This document shows positions 10,262-19,295 of a stretch of DNA of 64,000 nt, in pieces. A program made the position numbers and the translations under genes. Each line of letters starts with the position of its first letter. Within the stretch, counting starts at the first letter, position 1. The notes below the pieces were generated by a model that ran no database searches, was not told where the DNA came from, and saw only the letters and a list, made by a program, of their open reading frames with translations. Source of the DNA: Pseudobdellovibrionaceae bacterium (GTDB lineage Bacteria > Bdellovibrionota > Bdellovibrionia > Bdellovibrionales > JAMPXM01); assembly GCA_021463345.1 (NCBI GenBank), contig JAJTYM010000005.1, forward strand, positions 1 to 64,000. The letters run 5' to 3'.

Positions 10262-12655
10262 TCAGCGCGCCTCGACCGCGCCGCGGTCGCACGCTGCGTC
10301 CCCAGGCGAACGCCGTACCATGCCTTGCTGGTCGGCGAATGGGCAATGCTCGACGCCGCCGGAACCTTCGGCGGGCCCGCCTTTGACGGGCCTGAAGAGG
10401 TCGCCATGGGCCGTCACCATCGGATCCGTGGACGTCAGATCGCCCGGCCCGCTGAGGCCGCAAGCGGAGCCGTCGTCGATGTTGTGGCCCAAAGAGGTTA
10501 ACGTCCCGATCCTGACGTTGCAGTTTTTGTCGGCGTTTTCCGCCATGATCGTGTTCGCGAAACGGATGGGCTGGTCCTCGCTGGCGACGTCCATGAGAAC
10601 GGCTCCGGACCATGACCCTGCCGGTTCGGCCGTGGGCGTGGTGTTTCGAACGAACGTCGAATTGCGGATATCGGTCGCGCGTTGCAACCAGGCGGCGCTG
10701 CCGAAGCGGGCCTGGTTGCCGGCGAACGTCGAGTTGGCGATGACGAATGAAGAGGACAGGGTGTTGGGGTTGACATGGAGCGCTCCGCTGTAGGAGTTCG
10801 CGCGATTCCCTTTGAACAAGCTATCCTCGATCACGAAGGCGCCGCTGCCGAGGCCGCTCATCCAGACCGCGCCCGCTGATATGCCCGCTTCGTTGGCGAT
10901 GAACCCGCTCCGCCGGACCTCGCCCGAGCGGCTGTTGAAGTCCCCGATCGCTCCCCCGGAAAGCGCGCGATTGCCCTGGAAGACGGAGTCTTCGATCAGG
11001 TAACGCTGTTCCGCTCGAACGAAAATCGCGCCGCCGATCGGGAAAGCGCCGCCGTCGTTGTTGATGAAACGGCTCTCGCGAACCGTCAGGCGCGATCCGT
11101 CGAAAGAAACGCCTCCTCCTCCGCTGCTCTCGCCGACCAGGCTGGACGCCCGGCAGTCGCGCACTTCAACGCGGATCATCGTGACATCGAAATCCGACGC
11201 CATGCCCGGTGAGCGGCGCACGTCGATGCAGCCGCCGCTTTCCGACTCCGGGGCGACGCCGTTCCTCATGGCTAAACCTTCGAGGTGCAGGCTTCCCGAT
11301 GGAAGGCCGTCGACGAGGAACACGCGCGACAATCCTTGAGCGTCGAGCGTCGTTAGATCCGGGCCGGCGCCGACGATCTCGACGCTGCTGCGGATCGGAA
11401 TGTCGCCGCCGCCGATCGTGTACGCGCCCGCTGGCAATTCGATCAGGGTTTTGCCCGTCGCGAAACTGGCTCCGGCCTCGGTGACGGCCGCGCGTAAAGA
11501 GCAGCGGCCGGCGGCGGTCGCGCAGATCTGATCCCCCGGGTTCGCGTCCTCGTCGAGGGAATCCTGAGAATTCACCGTGAACCGCGCGCCCGTAGCGAAG
11601 ACCAGCTCCGTTTGCGCCGTGCCGTCCGGGAACGTCGCCGTGACGACGTAAGGCGTCGCGCCAGTGGCGACGGCGGGGCTTCCGGAAATCACTCCGCTCG
11701 GCCCCAGTGTGAGGCCGTCGGGCAGAGGCGGCGAGACGGAGTGCGACAACGCCCTGTTCGCCGTGACAGGCAGGAGGGGGACGATGGGATCGCCGAGAGG
11801 GTAGATGCGCCGGACGCCGCCGTATCGCAAATACCGAGCCGCCGGGTCGATGTGGTAAGCCATGCGGCATTCGACCTGCTCTTCCACGAGGGCGCCGTCG
11901 AGCCTCATCTCGACTCGGCCAGCGAATCGGCGCGGCTCGCCCGCGATTTCCCGCGAGAGGTCCAAACTGAGATCGAACTCATAACCTCGTCCAGCGTAGC
12001 GGATCGCCCCTGACCCCAGTTCGCGGCGCAGGGTGAAGCTCGGCACTTTGAAGCGTTCGTATTGAGCCGGCCCTTCCGATCGGCGTCCGCTCCTGACCTC
12101 GGCGACGCTCGTCATCGTCCCTTCGTCATGGCGAAGCACGATGTCGAAGCCCTCTTCCCGCATCGGGCCCTGATTCAAGCGACACAACGCTTCGGCCGGG
12201 ATCCACGGAAGCCGCGGATCGGCGGTCGACTTTCTTTCGTAAACGCCTTCGGCGCGCGCGATGAAGTCGGGGTTGTAGCCTCTGTATTCGATTTCCGTGA
12301 CCGGCAGCGGGATCGTCTCTTGCCGGCATTCGCCTCCATCGCCGCCGCCGGTCGAGCGCGCCGTCAGCTGGAGCGCGCCGTCCTCGGAAACCGCGATGCG
12401 GCTCAGAGGATCTCCGCACCGATGACCGGGCACGACGCGGTCATAATCGCCCGCCGGCGGCTTCCCGTCGTACCCCTCGCCGTTGCCGGAAGTCAGTCCT
12501 GCGCGTACGGATTTCCCTTTGAAGGCGATTTTGTTGCCCAATATCTCGCCGCTGCAGTTCTGGTAACCGAACAGCAGGGCGACGAGCATCAAGCCGAATC
12601 CCGGTCGGCGCGTGAGAGCGCGCCTGAATTCGACTGCTGACGGTTGCGACTTCAT
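10262..12655 (-). CDS. CSLREA/choice-of-anchor beta-helix lipoprotein
   Basis: A 797-residue surface protein. A hydrophobic N-terminal segment ends in LLFGYQNCSGE, an unusual lipobox of the kind seen in Bdellovibrio-type lipoproteins. In order follow a beta-rich region, a putative Ig-like segment (TLGPSGVISGSPAVATGATPY), a CSLREA motif (CATAAGRCSLRAAVTEA) and a long right-handed parallel beta-helix with repeating 'IRNSTF', 'VIEDSLFKGN' and 'SGGAI' units. Such proteins are typically adhesins or matrix proteins. I start it at ATG 12655; an upstream in-frame extension to 12778 lacks a signal sequence and would overlap the neighbouring flavoprotein. It lies between two VAO-family genes. Confidence 0.83.
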   Translation of the reverse strand: MKSQPSAVEFRRALTRRPGFGLMLVALLFGYQNCSGEILGNKIAFKGKSVRAGLTSGNGEGYDGKPPAGDYDRVVPGHRCGDPLSRIAVSEDGALQLTARSTGGGDGGECRQETIPLPVTEIEYRGYNPDFIARAEGVYERKSTADPRLPWIPAEALCRLNQGPMREEGFDIVLRHDEGTMTSVAEVRSGRRSEGPAQYERFKVPSFTLRRELGSGAIRYAGRGYEFDLSLDLSREIAGEPRRFAGRVEMRLDGALVEEQVECRMAYHIDPAARYLRYGGVRRIYPLGDPIVPLLPVTANRALSHSVSPPLPDGLTLGPSGVISGSPAVATGATPYVVTATFPDGTAQTELVFATGARFTVNSQDSLDEDANPGDQICATAAGRCSLRAAVTEAGASFATGKTLIELPAGAYTIGGGDIPIRSSVEIVGAGPDLTTLDAQGLSRVFLVDGLPSGSLHLEGLAMRNGVAPESESGGCIDVRRSPGMASDFDVTMIRVEVRDCRASSLVGESSGGGGVSFDGSRLTVRESRFINNDGGAFPIGGAIFVRAEQRYLIEDSVFQGNRALSGGAIGDFNSRSGEVRRSGFIANEAGISAGAVWMSGLGSGAFVIEDSLFKGNRANSYSGALHVNPNTLSSSFVIANSTFAGNQARFGSAAWLQRATDIRNSTFVRNTTPTAEPAGSWSGAVLMDVASEDQPIRFANTIMAENADKNCNVRIGTLTSLGHNIDDGSACGLSGPGDLTSTDPMVTAHGDLFRPVKGGPAEGSGGVEHCPFADQQGMVRRSPGDAACDRGAVEAR

Positions 12656-12774
12656 GGGGTTTCCGCCTTCAGTTGGCTTAACGGCAGGTCGCCGCGGGTT
12701 GGGGAGGTTTTTCGCGCTTTCCCGGCGATTCGTCCCGGAACGGGGCGCGACCCCGTTCCGCGTTGAAACACGGC

Positions 12775-14424
12775 TCATTTATCCTGCTGGCCGGCGGCCT
12801 GGGCGCCCTCCGTCGAAGCCTCGCAGGCGGGCTGAGCGGGAGATGAGGAATGGCTCAAATCAAGCCCGTAACGGCCGGGCGCGAGGATGTTCGCCGGATC
12901 CAAGGCCGACTTGAGCCGCATCAGAACGTCCTGCTTGGCGCCCTCGTGTCGGAAAGCGGTGTTCAGGATCCCCAAGCGATAGGGCTCGTAACCGGCCGCG
13001 CTGAGCGAAGACGACAATTCAGCGTAAGCCGCGTGGGCGCGCGCCGTATCGCGGGCGTCCGACTTGTCGAAGCTGATGTTGAACACGGCCGTCATGCGGC
13101 TGTGGCTGATCATGGTCAACGTCGCCGCCATCTCGAACCCGTGCTTCGCGTACACGCTTCGGGCGCGATCCAACAGCCTCGCGGCGTCATCCGGCGCGGC
13201 CGGGATGACGGGCGCGAGCCATATCAGGCCGAGGCGGGCCGGATCGGCCACCCTCCAGCCGATGTTGCGGCTCGGCGCCTCGGACGGTTGGCCGCGGAGG
13301 ATCCCGTGCAAAGCCTTGAGGGAGGAGAAGGAGAGCCGAGCGAAGTCCAGCGCTTTCCATTTCCTCAGCGGCGAGGAGTTGATCAAGCGGTCGGCCCACT
13401 TGAGGCGGCGTTCGGTGAAGATCCTCACGCGCGCGATGCCGCGCATTTCGCGTTTCAGGATGCGGATCTTTTCGCTTACCTCCCCCTTGAGCCCGTACAG
13501 GCCGCCGATCGCGCTCCAGGCCGTGATTTTGAGGGCGCTGCGCTCGTTGTACAATCGTCGGCAGTCGTCGTCTGTCAGGACCGTCGCTGGATCCATGTCG
13601 TCGGGGAAACGGCTGCACGTCATCAGCGCGCGGGTGGCGTTGGCCGAGTGGACGAGGCTGGTCAGCACGCCCTTGCGGCGCAGGTCGCGGAGCGCCACGA
13701 TCCCGCGCAGGTAATCCTCGTCACGGTCGAACGAAAGCATGAAAGTCACGCATTTCTCCGGAATGGGAAGGAGAGGGATGCGGATCGCCGTGACGATCCC
13801 GAAGTTCGACTGGATGAAGAGCGCCGAGAGGTCGGGCCCCGGCAGCGGCATTTGCCCGGTGCGCAGCACGCTCCCGTCGGAGAGCACGACCTCCATGTCC
13901 AGGACATGTTGGCGGTGATTGCCGATCGGCGTATGGCCGAAGCCCGCCTCGAGCGTGTTGCCGAGAACGCTCGCGTCCGGGGACGCCCCCGTGACGTCGG
14001 CCCAGTACCGGGCCTGGCGTTCGCGCAGGAAAGCCGCGAGCTGCCCTTGCGTCACGCCGGGCTCGACGACGACTTCGCCGTTCACCTCATCGAATTCGCG
14101 GATCCGGTTCAGGTAGCGCAGGCCCACGACCAACTGGCCTGGGCCGCTCGGGGTCGCGTCGCCGTAGCCGACGTTTTTCCCCTGGCTGACGGGGTAAATC
14201 GGAACTTGATAAGCGCGAGCCGCGGCGACGACCCTGGTGAGCTCCCCCAGCGTCCTCGGGTACGCGACTCCGACGACGGCCCGGGAGACGCCGAGCGAGT
14301 TTTCGCCCACGGCTTTGGATTCCGGAGCGTCGTGGAAGAGGTCGCCGGGGGCCAGAATCATCCGCAACGCGTGGAGCAGGGACTTCACTCTCTCCCCGCC
14401 GTCGTCTCGTTTCGAAACAGACAT
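12775..14424 (-). CDS. VAO-family FAD oxidoreductase, second paralogue
   Basis: A 549-residue flavoprotein related to the one at 8505-10163, on the opposite strand. FAD-domain motifs are QGKNVGYGDATP, EPGVTQGQLAAFL and GNTLEAGFGHTPIGNH, with SNFGIVTAIRIPL further on and the terminal NILAPGRYGLD of the family. About 25 extra residues follow that terminal motif, with no counterpart in the paralogue. The expected chemistry is flavin-dependent oxidation of a phenolic or alcohol substrate, not provable from sequence. GAGGTG four bases before the ATG serves as RBS. It is divergent from the TPR-winged-helix gene; the beta-helix lipoprotein follows 119 bp downstream. Confidence 0.87.
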   Translation of the reverse strand: MSVSKRDDGGERVKSLLHALRMILAPGDLFHDAPESKAVGENSLGVSRAVVGVAYPRTLGELTRVVAAARAYQVPIYPVSQGKNVGYGDATPSGPGQLVVGLRYLNRIREFDEVNGEVVVEPGVTQGQLAAFLRERQARYWADVTGASPDASVLGNTLEAGFGHTPIGNHRQHVLDMEVVLSDGSVLRTGQMPLPGPDLSALFIQSNFGIVTAIRIPLLPIPEKCVTFMLSFDRDEDYLRGIVALRDLRRKGVLTSLVHSANATRALMTCSRFPDDMDPATVLTDDDCRRLYNERSALKITAWSAIGGLYGLKGEVSEKIRILKREMRGIARVRIFTERRLKWADRLINSSPLRKWKALDFARLSFSSLKALHGILRGQPSEAPSRNIGWRVADPARLGLIWLAPVIPAAPDDAARLLDRARSVYAKHGFEMAATLTMISHSRMTAVFNISFDKSDARDTARAHAAYAELSSSLSAAGYEPYRLGILNTAFRHEGAKQDVLMRLKSALDPANILAPGRYGLDLSHSSSPAQPACEASTEGAQAAGQQDK

Positions 14425-14622
14425 GGCTCACCTCGTCTTCATTAGCCTGACTTCAGGCTAGGGATGAAGCTTCGCCATCGATATGGATAAAAAATACGCC
14501 TATTTTAGGAGAAGGTCCGTGGTTTCGATAGGATCATCGAAACGTCAGAAACCAGGACAATGGCCGCGGCCGCGTCGCCAAGGAGGGGCGGTCGGGAGAG
14601 GGTAGTCGCGAGGGAGCGGGTG

Positions 14623-16173
14623 ATGAGTCGCAAGCCGAAGATCGATTTTGAAGCGCTGAAAAGCTCCTGGGAAACCGCGATCCGCGAAGGCCGAGTCGAG
14701 CGGGTGCGGCGCGAGATCGGCCGACTCCGGGGCGTCCGCATCCCCCGCGAGCATCTGGTCGGATTCGCGAACGTCGCGCGCCGGACCAAGCGGGACGCGT
14801 GGGGTCTGCAGATCCTTCGCCCCGTCATCCGGCCGAAAACGCCGTTGAGGGAACCGACGCGAGTCGAAGAAAGCGCCATGTACGCCGCGCTTTTGATCAA
14901 GCTGGACGCGATTCCGGAGGCCCTCAAGATCCTCGGGACACTGGATCCCTCGAAGCACGCGGATGTCCTCCTCTACACCGCTTACGCGCTGATCGCCCAG
15001 TGGGATTACCCCGCCGTGATCCCGGTTCTCAGGCGGTACCGCAGGTCTTCCCAGTTGACGGATTACCAGCGTTGCGTCGCCGACATGAACATCGCGGCTT
15101 CGCTCCTCTATGCGCGTGATTACACGCAAGCGGGACCGTTGATCGCCGGACTTCGCCGTGCGACGGAATCCAACGGCTGGAACCTGCTGCACGCCAACAG
15201 CCTCGAACTCGCCGCGCAATATTTCATTCGCTCCGGGCAGTGGGAGGAGGCCGAGGACCACCTCCGCAGCGCCGAGGCCGCCGCGCAACAGCCACTGCAC
15301 AAGCTCTTTGTCGAAAAGTGGCGCGCGATCATGCGCATGCAGCGCGACCCAACGGATTCCGGAGCCGTCGCCAGCCTCGAGTCCGTGCGAGCGGAGGCCG
15401 CCCGGCTCGAACACTGGGAGACCTTGCGTGAATGCGATTTTTTCCAAGGTTCGCTCTCGCATCAGCCGGATTTGGTCGCCCGCGTTTACTTCGGCAGCCC
15501 GTTCAGAATGTATCGCCGGCGCATTCTTGAAATCTACGCCGCCGAAGGCCGGTCGTGCCCGAAAGACTACGATTGGCAGCCGCCACTCTGGGGGGCGGGG
15601 GGAGCCGCGGCGCGGGCGGGCGAGTCCGCGGCTTCGCCTTGTCGGTGCTTCGATTTGGGCTCCGGGGCGGACGAGGGCGGGCGGGTCCTCCTCAAGCACG
15701 GCCAACTCGTGCATCGCCTGTTGATAACGCTCGCGTCGGATTTCTACCGGCCGTTCTCCGTGGGGCGCTTGTTTTCGCGGCTGTACCCGGACGAGCCATT
15801 CAGTCCTGGCAACGCGTCGGAGCGAATCGCGCACGCGGTCAAGCAAACGCGTCGTTGGATCCGGGCCCATCGCTTGCCGCTCGTCGTGCTCGTCGACAAA
15901 AGCCGCTATCGCCTCGCGGCCTCGTCCGCATTTTCCTTGAGAGTGCACCGATCGACCCCGTCACAGGCGCCGCGGGTGAAGCTTTTGGATCACGCGTTCG
16001 TCGGTTTGCTGAAGGCGCACTGGGGGCACAGGTCCTTTTCCGCCCGGCAGGCCGCTGAGTCCTTGCGGATTTCCGTGTCCAGCGCTCGGCTCACGTTGCG
16101 GCGGAACGCGCGGAGCGGGAAGGTCATCGTTTCCGGCCGCGGCCGCGCGACCCGGTATCGGCTCGAGACGTAA
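14623..16173 (+). CDS. TPR-type protein with C-terminal winged helix, putative regulator
   Basis: A 516-residue cytoplasmic protein without signal peptide. Residues about 60-270 form alpha-helical repeats resembling tetratricopeptides (AALLIKLDAIPEALKILGTL, ALIAQWDYPAVIPVLRRY, ALYFIRSGQWEEAEDHL-like units). The C-terminal third resembles DNA-binding winged helices: an OmpR/BTAD-like part (HRLLITLASDFYRPFSVGRLFSRLYPDE...RIAHAVKQTRRWI) and a terminal HTH-like unit (ARQAAESLRISVSSARLTLRR). I infer a transcription factor with a TPR sensor or oligomerisation region. The ATG at 14623 has AGGGAG six bases upstream; a start 21 codons earlier is possible but lacks an RBS. It is divergent from the VAO-family gene, a possible target. 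Confidence 0.75.
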   Translation: MSRKPKIDFEALKSSWETAIREGRVERVRREIGRLRGVRIPREHLVGFANVARRTKRDAWGLQILRPVIRPKTPLREPTRVEESAMYAALLIKLDAIPEALKILGTLDPSKHADVLLYTAYALIAQWDYPAVIPVLRRYRRSSQLTDYQRCVADMNIAASLLYARDYTQAGPLIAGLRRATESNGWNLLHANSLELAAQYFIRSGQWEEAEDHLRSAEAAAQQPLHKLFVEKWRAIMRMQRDPTDSGAVASLESVRAEAARLEHWETLRECDFFQGSLSHQPDLVARVYFGSPFRMYRRRILEIYAAEGRSCPKDYDWQPPLWGAGGAAARAGESAASPCRCFDLGSGADEGGRVLLKHGQLVHRLLITLASDFYRPFSVGRLFSRLYPDEPFSPGNASERIAHAVKQTRRWIRAHRLPLVVLVDKSRYRLAASSAFSLRVHRSTPSQAPRVKLLDHAFVGLLKAHWGHRSFSARQAAESLRISVSSARLTLRRNARSGKVIVSGRGRATRYRLET

Positions 16174-16341
16174 GGGCCGTGAAAGGGATTCGGCCCGTCG
16201 CCCGAAACGAAGATGAACCCCCTTTTTCCGGAGCGAGAGGCTCCCATGGCGTGGCGTTTCAAATGAAAACGGATCCATCGGTTCCGCCCTTGGCCTCGCC
16301 TCCCGACTCGTATTATGATGGGAGAGGGAGGAGCCCTGCGC

Positions 16342-16764
16342 ATGGCCGACGATCCGACTTTCATCAGCCCTTTGACCGAACCCGCGCGGGGCCGGCTCCG
16401 GGATTTGCACGCCGGTCTCCTTCGCCTGCACAAGATCCTGCTCGATGACGAGCGGATCGCGTACGAGAAAATCCACGGCCGGGTCGAGACGAGCGGGCGG
16501 TTCCTCAACCTCGTCATGTACGACCAGTGGTTCGATTGGCTGCATCGGATCTCGGAAATGATCGTGCAAATCGATGAGCTGATGGAAAACGAAGAGGCCA
16601 CTCTCGACGACGCCTACAAGATCCTGGCGGCGTTGCGGGGACTGTTCCGCGCGGCGCCGGAAGACCCCGCGTTCGGCGCGCGCTATCGCGCGGTCCTGCA
16701 GCGGGAGCCCGCGGCGGTGTTGGCACACGCCGACGTGCAACAAATCCTCGTCCTGGACAGCTGA
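16342..16764 (+). CDS. Hypothetical alpha-helical protein, 140 aa
   Basis: Not recognised. The protein is mostly helical and charged, with no signal peptide or membrane segment (for example LHAGLLRLHKILLDDERIAYEKIHG and LHRISEMIVQIDELMENEEATLDDAYKIL, quoted in part here as key blocks only). GGAGGAG eight bases before the ATG at 16342 supports this start over one nine codons earlier. It follows the TPR-winged-helix gene by 168 bp on the same strand. Nothing in the context suggests a specific role; a small cytoplasmic helical-bundle protein is the safest description. Confidence 0.68.
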   Translation: MADDPTFISPLTEPARGRLRDLHAGLLRLHKILLDDERIAYEKIHGRVETSGRFLNLVMYDQWFDWLHRISEMIVQIDELMENEEATLDDAYKILAALRGLFRAAPEDPAFGARYRAVLQREPAAVLAHADVQQILVLDS

Positions 16765-17002
16765 CGGAAGGGATGTTCTCCGGATTCAGCGGAGCGGTTC
16801 GCACGATCGCATTTCTCTTCAGTTCTGAAAATGCGAGCTCCGAGTCATGTTTCGACTTCAATGGCGGCCCGTACGGTGGCCAAGAGTTCCGGCAAGTGAT
16901 CGCGAAAGATCCCGAAAAGGGGTCAGGTGGAGCGACGCCGTCGCCTTGAGTCTCATGAGCGCGTGCCGATGGATTCTCTTGTTCGGAATCTGAAATATTG
17001 CC

Positions 17003-18964
17003 TCACCAAGGTGTTGCAGACGGCGGTCGGATCGAGGTCACTCGCGTCAGTCGACCGGCCTCGTCGATTTCGAGAGAAACATTTTCGAGCACCACACGGC
17101 CTTCGTTGAGGTCGAACCGATTAGAGGCTCGAGCCAATGCCGTGAGGTCGGCCGGCCGTCTCCCACGGTTCACGATCGTGATTTGGCCGCGCAAAACGGC
17201 TTCATGGAGAACGACTTGTCCGGTGATGTTTAGGGCGTCGAGCTCGATCAGGCTCGCGTTTTGGAATGTGCTCAGGACGCTCGAGACATCCTGGTAGTAT
17301 TTGTCATTCGTGACAGGGTCTTTGAGATTCACCATCGGCAGGGTGCCGGGCCGCCGGTTCACGAGACGCATCGACCTTGTGTCGAGCTTGAATCGGTCGG
17401 AGTGGAATTGCAGCACGTAGTCGAAAGCTGACTTGATTGGCGAGAAAAATTCGGTCCGATTATCTTTGCCGATGTTGACGATATGGACCAACGGCTTGCC
17501 GAATCTCTCTCTCCAGTAGCGGTCGAGGCGTAAGAGGCTTGACCCCATTGCGCCTTCGAGTTGCAGGTATCTGCGGACGTCGCCGTTCTTGTCGGTCTGC
17601 TCTTTCCAGTTCATGATCAAGTCGGGAGCGATGATCTCGAGAAACTTCTCTTCGCCGATCTTGGCCACCAATTCCTTGATCTGTGGTGCCAGGACCTCGT
17701 AGTTGAACAGGGCCATGTTCGTATTGAAAAATGCCGTCTGCCCGGGGCGTGTGACGCTGATGCCGAGGTTTTCGAAGAGCTCCAACTGCCCAGCCTTTTT
17801 CGCCTGTGCTTGTTCGATGATCGTCATGTAGACGGAGCCGTCAGGGGCCTTCGCCATCGCGATCTGGCCGCCCTTCAGATCGATCGGAGTTTTTTCGGTG
17901 GTTACCATGGCGATCGCGACTTTTTCTTTCGCCATCCAACCCACGATCTCGGGGCTTGGCGTGCTGCTGAGATCTTCGCCGTTGCCGATCACCGAGATCA
18001 ACGGCGAGCCGTTCGTTACGGGCCGCATCGGACTGAGGTAGGCCGCTCGTAACGCGTCCACTGCGAACAGCGCATGGCCTCCTGGGGCAGTGCGATTGAA
18101 GCTGACGGCGCCGTCATCGCGGAACGTCGGCATGTGGTGCTGGTCGGTTTGTTGAAAACGCTGCATGCGTGGATCGTCGTCGATTATCTGCCGGTAGGTT
18201 CGCGACTCGTCAGCGTAGGACGGCCGGCTCCAGAGGCTTGCTACCGAATCTGCAGTCTCCGAACTCACTATGTCGTGAAAGACGATGCGGCGATACGCTC
18301 CGCGTTTGGCCTCGGCCATGAGCTGTAGGGTTTGTACTTCCGCAATCGATACCACTTTGTCCTTCCCGCCCGGGCGAAGTGCCGGCAGGCGAACGAATAG
18401 ATCGGTGCCTTTGGCACCGATACGGATTTCGGATTCCGCGATTCCACTCATGCGAGCCAAATAGCTCGTTCGAGTCATTGATGAACCCGTGCCGGCCTGC
18501 ATCTTCTTGACCCAAAGTACGGCTTGTTTAGCTGCCTTGGCGTAGCCGTGGCTCGGGTCGCGTAGGGATTTGTATTCGACGTGTGGCAAACGGGCCATGA
18601 GTTCACCCGGTGCGATGGCGGTCGGGTAGACGAAGGTAGTGTCCTTCGCCGCGGGCTGCGAGTCGAAAATGCGATAGTTCTCGGATTTTCCGTTCGAGTT
18701 GCGGTAGGCGAGGTACAGAGAACGGAAGTAGGCGAGATTCAGGTCGTCGGTCTGCAAGAGTTTTTTCAAGCGGGCGTCGATGCTCCGGCGTTCTCCCACT
18801 GAAGCCGTATCCCGCGAGAGAAGCCGCATGATCTCTTCTTCGCTGGCGCGTGCATCGAAAAGAAGAGAGCAGTTCAGAGGAAGACTTCCGGACACAGGAG
18901 ACGGCGAGCCCCAAAAAAGGAGTAGGGCGATGATGGATAAGGAACGAGAGGATTTCGAAATCAT
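17003..18964 (-). CDS. Exported UDPGP-family (UTP-glucose-1-P uridylyltransferase-like) protein
   Basis: A 653-residue protein with a signal peptide (residues 1-26, ending SPVSG) followed by a domain of the eukaryotic-type UDP-glucose pyrophosphorylase family. Matching blocks are APGGHALFAVDAL (about 293-305), the NGEDL block (328-332), TPIDLKGG (359-366), TAFFNTNMALF, a LQLEGAMGSSL block and FFSPIKSAFDYVL, all in the family order. The glycine-rich nucleotide loop is poorly preserved (VRLPALRPGGKDKVVSIAE), so activity is uncertain. Known relatives make UDP-glucose from UTP and glucose-1-phosphate in the cytosol, which makes export remarkable. AAGGA lies nine bases before the ATG. It is divergent from the glycosyltransferase-acyltransferase fusion, a potential UDP-sugar user. 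Confidence 0.78.
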   Translation of the reverse strand: MISKSSRSLSIIALLLFWGSPSPVSGSLPLNCSLLFDARASEEEIMRLLSRDTASVGERRSIDARLKKLLQTDDLNLAYFRSLYLAYRNSNGKSENYRIFDSQPAAKDTTFVYPTAIAPGELMARLPHVEYKSLRDPSHGYAKAAKQAVLWVKKMQAGTGSSMTRTSYLARMSGIAESEIRIGAKGTDLFVRLPALRPGGKDKVVSIAEVQTLQLMAEAKRGAYRRIVFHDIVSSETADSVASLWSRPSYADESRTYRQIIDDDPRMQRFQQTDQHHMPTFRDDGAVSFNRTAPGGHALFAVDALRAAYLSPMRPVTNGSPLISVIGNGEDLSSTPSPEIVGWMAKEKVAIAMVTTEKTPIDLKGGQIAMAKAPDGSVYMTIIEQAQAKKAGQLELFENLGISVTRPGQTAFFNTNMALFNYEVLAPQIKELVAKIGEEKFLEIIAPDLIMNWKEQTDKNGDVRRYLQLEGAMGSSLLRLDRYWRERFGKPLVHIVNIGKDNRTEFFSPIKSAFDYVLQFHSDRFKLDTRSMRLVNRRPGTLPMVNLKDPVTNDKYYQDVSSVLSTFQNASLIELDALNITGQVVLHEAVLRGQITIVNRGRRPADLTALARASNRFDLNEGRVVLENVSLEIDEAGRLTRVTSIRPPSATPW

Positions 18965-19295
18965 AATGCAATTCCTTCCCGAAAGGGAGGTTCAGCTTTG
19001 ATCTGCATAAGCAAGAGTCATGCTACGAGTTCCGCCCGCGGATTTTTCACGGAAGGGCGCGCGAGGCGTTCGCGACGAAGACTCAACGCTCGTCGTAAGA
19101 AAAATAGACCCGCGAATCTTTGACGAACCTTTCGACAGGCGTTCATTCGGCAACGTCACTATTGACGCCCACGCCTCGAAGCGAACGATGGCCACTTAAA
19201 ATAGTCATGTGATTTCAAAAAGATATGGGCGGTGAAATTGGAATGGTATTTGTATTACCTATTTTCCGTTAAGAGTCATTTTCAAAGAAGCGAGT
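18965..19295. other. Divergent promoter region of the exported glycolipid-like genes
   Basis: This 331-bp stretch separates the UDPGP-family gene from the fusion gene. It is AT-richer than the surroundings, particularly 19190-19290, and should hold two divergent promoters. I could not pick convincing -35/-10 pairs or a clear operator, and I see no gene in it. Confidence 0.45.

Noticed and set aside
12850-14445. Long plus-strand frame opposite the second flavoprotein
   Set aside because: Composition typical of antisense frames in GC-rich DNA, and the minus-strand gene has clear FAD motifs.
16174-16196. GGGCCG...CGGCCC hairpin after the TPR-winged-helix gene
   Set aside because: Only six base pairs and no U-tract, so terminator support is insufficient.
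16807-16836. Imperfect hairpin TCGCATT...AATGCGA
   Set aside because: Short arms, a bulge and no U-run; 170 bp from any gene end, so neither a terminator nor an operator can be argued.
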